From: Marinobacterium iners
GTDB taxonomy: Bacteria; Pseudomonadota; Gammaproteobacteria; Pseudomonadales; Balneatricaceae
NCBI RefSeq assembly: GCF_017310015.1
Contig: NZ_CP022297.1
Span: 2,232,001-2,296,000, forward strand
Direction of reading: 5' to 3'
DNA: 64,000 nucleotides
Made by a program: the position numbers and the translations under genes. Under the pieces are notes generated by a model, which was not told the DNA's origin, made no database searches, and saw only the letters and a list, made by a program, of their open reading frames with translations. Shown in pieces: positions 59,359 through 64,000 of the stretch (positions are counted from its first letter, which is position 1; each line of letters begins with the position of its first letter).

Positions 59359-61098
59359 TTACGTAGGTGCCTCCCCTGGTCCTTCACACAGATCCACAAA
59401 TGAATACGCATATTCAGGCGGGATCAGCAGATCAATGCTAACCCCATGGTCGGAGTGAATCTCAACCTGAGCATTCAGATGCCCTGCCCGCTCACGAATC
59501 CCCATCAAGCCAAAACCAGAAGTTTCGACTCCACCATTCTGTTCCGACATAAAGCCTACACCGTCATCGGCGATAGTCATACGCAGCCCGTCAGGTTCGT
59601 CTCGCAGGCGTACCAGTACCCAGGTTCCACCTGCATGGCGTGTCACGTTGGACAGTGCCTCCTGTGCGATGCGATACAAATTCGATACCAGATCAGGTTT
59701 GAGCGGCCGGCTCTGTTCAATATCAAATTCAACTGCGTAATCAAGCTGTTCCAGCAAGTTCACGGCCGGTAAACTGGTCAGACTCACACCGAGGCCAAAA
59801 TCACTCAGCTCATAAGGCCTCAGCATCCTGATTCGGTTGTAGACCGTGTCATAGATATTGTCGATCAGCTCGGCGGCCAGCTGCAGGTTCTGTTGCGGCA
59901 AGCGAGCCTGCTCCAGCTCCTGACGCTGCAATTGCAGGTGCATGCGTACAGCAACCAGCAGCTGCGCCATATCATCGTGCAACTCGTTCGACAGCCGCAG
60001 TCGTTCACGCTCCTGGGTTTGCATCAAGTGCTGAAGGATCTGGCGCTTTTCTTCAATGTTCTGTGACAGTCTCTGGTTGACCCCTTCCAGCGTTTGCTCT
60101 CGCTCTTTCAGGCGGTTAACGATCGCAATGATCTCTTCGCCTATAAGATTGAATTCCCGAATATAGCTTTGCGGCCAACGGGTGTTGCTCTGACGGTTGG
60201 CCAGACGGGTAAGGCTGATTAATTGCTGCAACTGCCGGTCAACCGCCGATGACAACAAAAAGGACGAGAGCAGCGAGACGACCAGTGCCAGCAGACAGCC
60301 ATACAGCAGCGTTTCCGCCAGCGCATCGCGTAATTGACGCTGCGCACTGGCATCAGCCAGCAAACCTATCCGCAGCTGCGGCCCAAGCGGAGTAAGGCCG
60401 TTCGAGAGCACCAGATCTTCGGCCATAACCGAATTACTGGATTCGAGTTCCGGCTGGAGCCGACTCAGCACTCGGTCACCATCAAAAAGCGCCAAATGAC
60501 GTAAATTGTCACTTTTGACCAAAATGGAGCTCAGCAAATAGCGATTCCCACCCAGGCGCATCCCCGACAGTAGCTGGCCAACGATCTTGCCACTGTCGTG
60601 CAGGTAAAGCGGCACCGAATATACGGCAAGCTGTTCACCACCCACCTCAAGCAGTTTCCAGCCCTTGTACTGAAAACTGCCATGCTGTTTGATCAGCTGT
60701 TCACAGGGCAACTGGTTAAGTTCAGGGGTATAACTGAGCGACAACAGGCAACGCCCCGACTCAAAAAAAGAGAGCGCCACAAAATCATAGCGACGGTTTT
60801 CGTGGCTTTCCTCCCACCGCTCAAAGCCGGTTTCAAGCCGGCCAGGGCTTTGGGTGTAGAGTGTTTCAATGCGGGTACGATCGGCCGCCAACGTCAAGAC
60901 TTCGGTTTCAATTTGCTGCAGATAGTCCGTTACACGCTCTTCATAGCGCAGAGCAAGGCTGCGATTGAGTGTATATGCCTGCTCCTCAATCACACTGCGT
61001 GATTGGATGAAGGTAACGACCAGAAACACGGCTACAAATATCAGCGAGATGCCCAATGTAAGCCAAAATGTCAGCGTTTTGAAGCGCAGCCTGCCCAT
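59359..61098 (-). CDS. Sensor histidine kinase (HisKA_3) without adjacent regulator
   Basis: A 579-residue membrane kinase. Helices at about 8-28 and 262-283 enclose a periplasmic domain of about 230 residues; a HAMP-like or coiled linker follows. The HisKA_3 box has H374 (RLSNELHDDMAQLLVAV), and the ATPase shows IAQEALSNVTRHAGG, DDGVGF and GFGLMGIRERAGHL. ATG 61098 is 4 bases after the stop of the periplasmic-binding gene, so the two proteins probably act as one sensor. No response regulator is adjacent. Confidence 0.9.
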   Translation of the reverse strand: MGRLRFKTLTFWLTLGISLIFVAVFLVVTFIQSRSVIEEQAYTLNRSLALRYEERVTDYLQQIETEVLTLAADRTRIETLYTQSPGRLETGFERWEESHENRRYDFVALSFFESGRCLLSLSYTPELNQLPCEQLIKQHGSFQYKGWKLLEVGGEQLAVYSVPLYLHDSGKIVGQLLSGMRLGGNRYLLSSILVKSDNLRHLALFDGDRVLSRLQPELESSNSVMAEDLVLSNGLTPLGPQLRIGLLADASAQRQLRDALAETLLYGCLLALVVSLLSSFLLSSAVDRQLQQLISLTRLANRQSNTRWPQSYIREFNLIGEEIIAIVNRLKEREQTLEGVNQRLSQNIEEKRQILQHLMQTQERERLRLSNELHDDMAQLLVAVRMHLQLQRQELEQARLPQQNLQLAAELIDNIYDTVYNRIRMLRPYELSDFGLGVSLTSLPAVNLLEQLDYAVEFDIEQSRPLKPDLVSNLYRIAQEALSNVTRHAGGTWVLVRLRDEPDGLRMTIADDGVGFMSEQNGGVETSGFGLMGIRERAGHLNAQVEIHSDHGVSIDLLIPPEYAYSFVDLCEGPGEAPT

Positions 61099-61102
61099 GC
61101 GA

Positions 61103-62224
61103 TTAGTATCCGCCTGCGCTGTAGCGCCTCGCCAGCGCCTCGTACGCCTGTATTTCTTCCACACTCATGCTGTCATCCAGCACGACAAAATCGCTGGAGT
61201 AGATCAACGGCTGCGGCTTGCCCTCAAGGTCACGCTTGATCGCTTCCGCGATGGCGATGGCATTGTCATCATTCATGCGCATCAGAACTGCTTTAAGCCC
61301 CCCCAGGCGCAGCTGCTCAATCTCGGCGGGACTGCCACCCCAGCCGTTGACAACCACATCAGCTCTTCCCAGCTCGGCCAGGGCATCCACTGCTCCCAGC
61401 GCCACGTCAGTAGAGCAGGCATAAATGTAGTCAAGCTCGGGGTGTTCACGCAGCATCTGCAACGCCGCCTTGCGCCCTCCAACTCGACTGGAATCGGTGT
61501 AATAACTGCTGCGCAGACGGTGACTCTCGGGCACCGATTGAATGTAGGTCATTCCGCGCAACTGACTGATCAGACCCTGGCTACGAAACAGCACACCATA
61601 GTCGGCACCCTGAGGAAAACGTTTCCCAAAGTGATCAGCCAACAGACGCGCCCCTTCAGCATGATCGAAACCGACATACATGTGTGGCTGGCGGTCACCC
61701 CATGCCTTGAGCGGCGTAGTGATGTTCTGCAGAATCAGCCGCGTATCCGTATTTTGGATCAGTCGCTCGATGATCGACTGCTGGCGCGATGAATCAAGGG
61801 TATAAAGGAGGTAATCCGGCTGCCAGTCCAGCAGTTCACGTATCTGGTTTACCTGCTCGACCAGCTGGATATTCGGCTCGGTATAGCGTGCTTCCAGATG
61901 ATATCGAATACCGAGCTGGTTCAGCCGCTGCTGCAGGGCCCGTTCGCTGTCCGGCCAGTAACTTGATGCCTGCAGAGAGGGATATACCATGGCGATGCGC
62001 AGCGGCCTCGCCTGCAGGTCTGCCTCAACAGGCTCAGCGCGCTGGCGAACCGCTTCAGTCAACTCAGCCAGCCAGGGCCTCTGCTCAGGATGTTGCCGGT
62101 AATACTCGTCATAGTGCCAATAGTCACTGATGCCTGCAGCCGTCGCCACGGTCGTCACCAACAGCAATACCAGCCCAAACACGCCTGCTCTGACCAGGCA
62201 GAGTACCTGTTTCACTCCCTGCAT
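61103..62224 (-). CDS. Periplasmic sugar-binding-like sensor protein (LuxP/TorT type)
   Basis: A protein of about 373 residues with a signal peptide (about 1-30, ending VATAA). The rest resembles type I periplasmic binding proteins: PLRIAMVYPSLQASSYW, PDYLLYTLDSSRQQSI, VGFDHAEGARLLADHFG, YIYACSTDVALGAVDALAELG and VNGWGG. It is joined to a kinase gene by a 4-bp gap and no permease, as in LuxPQ or TorT-TorS. The start is uncertain: ATG 62224, ATG 62236 or TTG 62263; I chose 62224 for its SD spacing and signal peptide. Confidence 0.85.
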   Translation of the reverse strand: MQGVKQVLCLVRAGVFGLVLLLVTTVATAAGISDYWHYDEYYRQHPEQRPWLAELTEAVRQRAEPVEADLQARPLRIAMVYPSLQASSYWPDSERALQQRLNQLGIRYHLEARYTEPNIQLVEQVNQIRELLDWQPDYLLYTLDSSRQQSIIERLIQNTDTRLILQNITTPLKAWGDRQPHMYVGFDHAEGARLLADHFGKRFPQGADYGVLFRSQGLISQLRGMTYIQSVPESHRLRSSYYTDSSRVGGRKAALQMLREHPELDYIYACSTDVALGAVDALAELGRADVVVNGWGGSPAEIEQLRLGGLKAVLMRMNDDNAIAIAEAIKRDLEGKPQPLIYSSDFVVLDDSMSVEEIQAYEALARRYSAGGY

Positions 62225-62272
62225 GATTCGCCACATCCTTTTTGCTTGGTTTACAATTTTCAACCTGCACCC

Positions 62273-63010
62273 TCATGCACGCAGGGAAAATACCACTGTC
62301 ATCATCAGACCCACAACTACGACCCCGCCCTTGACCCAGGCAACCGGCAACAGGCGCGACAGGGCAGCACCCTGATAGCCGCCCAGCGTTGCCGCAAGCA
62401 TCATCACCAATGCTTCAACCCAAAGCACCTTGCCGGCGATGGCAAAAGCCACAACGGAAATCATCGACAGTACGAATGACAGCCAGTTTTTCAGGCCGTT
62501 CATCAGCAACATATTTGCCATGCCGGCGGCTGCAAACATCGCCAGCAACATGATTCCCAGCCCGCCATTAAAATAGCCCCCGTAGACGGCCACCACAAAT
62601 AGGCCTGGCAGCAGAGGCAGGGGGTTTTCACTGTTGCGCACCAGGGCCAGCAGCTTCTGACCAAAGGCAAATATCAAGGTTGCCAACAGCAACAACAGCG
62701 GCACCACTTTCGAGAACAGCTCGGCCGGTGTCACCAGCAGCAACAGCGCTCCTGCCAAGCCGCCAGCCAGACCCACAACCGACATCTGCACATGCTCTCG
62801 CATGGACAGACTGCGCAACTCCTTGCGAAACCCGGCCGCTCCGCCCAGATACCCGGGCAATACGGCCACGGCACTGGTGGCATTTGCCGTTATCGGGGGC
62901 ACGCCGGCCCAAACCAGCGCCGGAAAGGTCAGAAAAGAGCCGCCTCCGGCAATTGAGTTCAGCACCCCTGCCAGATATCCAGCCACTATTAATACACTCC
63001 ACTCCAGCAT
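62273..63010 (-). CDS. TSUP (TauE/SafE) family permease
   Basis: A 245-residue membrane protein with about eight hydrophobic segments. The two family repeats begin GVLNSIAGGGSFLTFPALVW and GYFNGGLGIMLLAMFAAAG. Family members move sulfite, sulfoacetate or other organosulfonates, or unknown anions; no substrate can be assigned. ATG 63010 follows GAGGGTATCC, 9 bp after uvrB on the same strand. Confidence 0.9.
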   Translation of the reverse strand: MLEWSVLIVAGYLAGVLNSIAGGGSFLTFPALVWAGVPPITANATSAVAVLPGYLGGAAGFRKELRSLSMREHVQMSVVGLAGGLAGALLLLVTPAELFSKVVPLLLLLATLIFAFGQKLLALVRNSENPLPLLPGLFVVAVYGGYFNGGLGIMLLAMFAAAGMANMLLMNGLKNWLSFVLSMISVVAFAIAGKVLWVEALVMMLAATLGGYQGAALSRLLPVAWVKGGVVVVGLMMTVVFSLRA

Positions 63011-63019
63011 CGGATACCC

Positions 63020-64000
63020 TCAACCGCTGTGCTTCAAACGTTCCAGCTCGTCCCGGTAGCGGGCTGCCTGCTCGAACTCCAGATTTTTGGCCGCTTCGTA
63101 CATTTTGTCCTCGAGGCGCGTGATGGTCTTTGCCAGCTCTGCAGGGCTGAGCAGCTGGGCATCAACCCGGTATTCGGCATCCGGTTCGGCAGCCTTGCGC
63201 GCGCCGCCCTTGCCACGCTTGCCGGGAATCTGGCTGGCACCCTCCATGATATCAGCCACGGACTTGCTGATGCCTCTGGGTGTAATGCCATGCTCGGCAT
63301 TGAAAGCGATCTGTTTGTTGCGACGCCGCTCCGTTTCATCAATGGCGCGTTGCATCGAGCCTGTCATGCGATCAGCATAAAGGATGGCACGCCCATTGAC
63401 GTTACGCGCCGCGCGACCGATGGTCTGGATCATGGAGGTTTCCGAACGCAGGAAGCCTTCCTTGTCGGCATCCAGAATGGTCACCAGTGATACCTCCGGC
63501 ATGTCGATCCCTTCACGCAACAGGTTAATACCAACCAGCACGTCAAATTCACCGATGCGCAAATCACGAATAATTTCCACTCGTTCAACCGTATCGATAT
63601 CCGAATGCAGATAGCGCACCCGCACATTATGCTCGGCCAGATACTCAGTGAGATCCTCAGCCATTCGCTTGGTGAGCACAGTCACAATCACTCGCTCCTT
63701 GCGTGCGACCACAAGGTTGATTTCGGTCAGCAGATCATCCACCTGATTGATTGCAGGACGTACTTCAACCTGCGGGTCCACCAGTCCGGTCGGCCGTACC
63801 ACTTGCTCTACAATCTGCTGAGCATTCGCGGCCTCGTACTTGCTGGGCGTGGCGGAAACGAAAATCATCTGTGGCGCCTGTTGCTCCCATTCCTCAAACT
63901 TCATCGGCCGGTTGTCCAGCGCTGAAGGCAGCCTGAAACCGTATTCAACCAGGGTTTCCTTGCGCGAGCGGTCGCCCCTATACATGGCGCCGATCTGCGG
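63020..64000 (-). CDS. uvrB: Excinuclease ABC subunit B, C-terminal part
   Basis: The 5' part lies beyond the window; the frame is open to position 64000. The visible 327 codons contain the second helicase domain (VLTKRMAEDLTEYL, VLVGINLLREGIDMPE, QTIGRAARN) and the C-terminal UVR motif (EDKMYEAAKNLEFEQAARYRDEL, in part) that contacts UvrC. UvrB verifies damage in nucleotide excision repair. It is upstream of, and probably cotranscribed with, the TSUP gene. Confidence 0.96.
   Translation of the reverse strand, partial: PQIGAMYRGDRSRKETLVEYGFRLPSALDNRPMKFEEWEQQAPQMIFVSATPSKYEAANAQQIVEQVVRPTGLVDPQVEVRPAINQVDDLLTEINLVVARKERVIVTVLTKRMAEDLTEYLAEHNVRVRYLHSDIDTVERVEIIRDLRIGEFDVLVGINLLREGIDMPEVSLVTILDADKEGFLRSETSMIQTIGRAARNVNGRAILYADRMTGSMQRAIDETERRRNKQIAFNAEHGITPRGISKSVADIMEGASQIPGKRGKGGARKAAEPDAEYRVDAQLLSPAELAKTITRLEDKMYEAAKNLEFEQAARYRDELERLKHSG

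Noticed and set aside
1..64000. CRISPR arrays, insertion sequences, prophage or toxin-antitoxin pairs
   Set aside because: No regularly spaced repeats, transposase, phage structural or toxin-like genes were found in either strand.

Overview
The window looks like a chromosomal segment of a marine or salt-tolerant gammaproteobacterium, most likely in or near the Oceanospirillales (Marinobacterium-like). This placement is inferred from gene content: an FNR/Anr-type regulator next to apt, an ectoine operon with its dedicated aspartokinase and MarR-type EctR, a class I PHA synthase, a TRAP transporter, many c-di-GMP proteins, and a gltA / sdhCDAB-sucAB-lpd-sucCD supercluster. I see no insertion sequence, prophage, CRISPR array or rRNA. 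Coding density is high and almost every gene has a recognisable family.

Layout: 1-5.3 kb carries the 3' part of an FNR-family regulator, apt, rdgC-queE, a BASS-type transporter and a CDF metal exporter. 5.4-8.7 kb holds glutathione reductase, exonuclease III and a tandem universal stress protein. 8.8-13.8 kb holds a duplicated DUF2892 membrane protein, a GGDEF protein, an NCS2-like permease with a structured leader, an ArsR regulator with a BigR/SqrR-like cysteine pair, and azlCD. 13.8-19 kb has a Pat-like CoA-ligase/acetyltransferase divergent from phaC. 19-24.6 kb is the osmoadaptation block: ectABC-ask plus an overlapping TPR membrane protein, divergent from ectR. 24.6-28.5 kb has hisC, a degenerate GGDEF protein, an EAL-HDOD protein and a cytochrome c5. 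28.5-36.1 kb contains htpG behind a sigma-32-like promoter, an overlapping DUF599/thioesterase operon, selO, DUF3301, YaiI and dbpA. 36.1-49.2 kb is the TCA block, with gltA divergent from the sdh-suc genes.

49.3-64 kb is the most accessory-looking part. It holds a small two-CxxC protein, a RelA/SpoT-type hydrolase domain with altered motif residues, tRNA-Val(GAC), a large PAS-GGDEF-EAL receptor divergent by only 23 bp from a family 3 solute-binding protein, and a signalling/transport island. In that island a TRAP transporter (dctPQM) is flanked by two histidine kinases: a Cache-type kinase with its NarL-type regulator, and a kinase preceded by a sugar-binding-like periplasmic protein. A TSUP permease and the C-terminal part of uvrB end the window.

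No unmistakably new system stands out. The best candidates for something undescribed are the TRAP/two-kinase/periplasmic-sensor island, the altered alarmone-hydrolase-like protein, the TPR protein added to the ectoine operon, and the solute-binding protein paired head-to-head with the c-di-GMP receptor.
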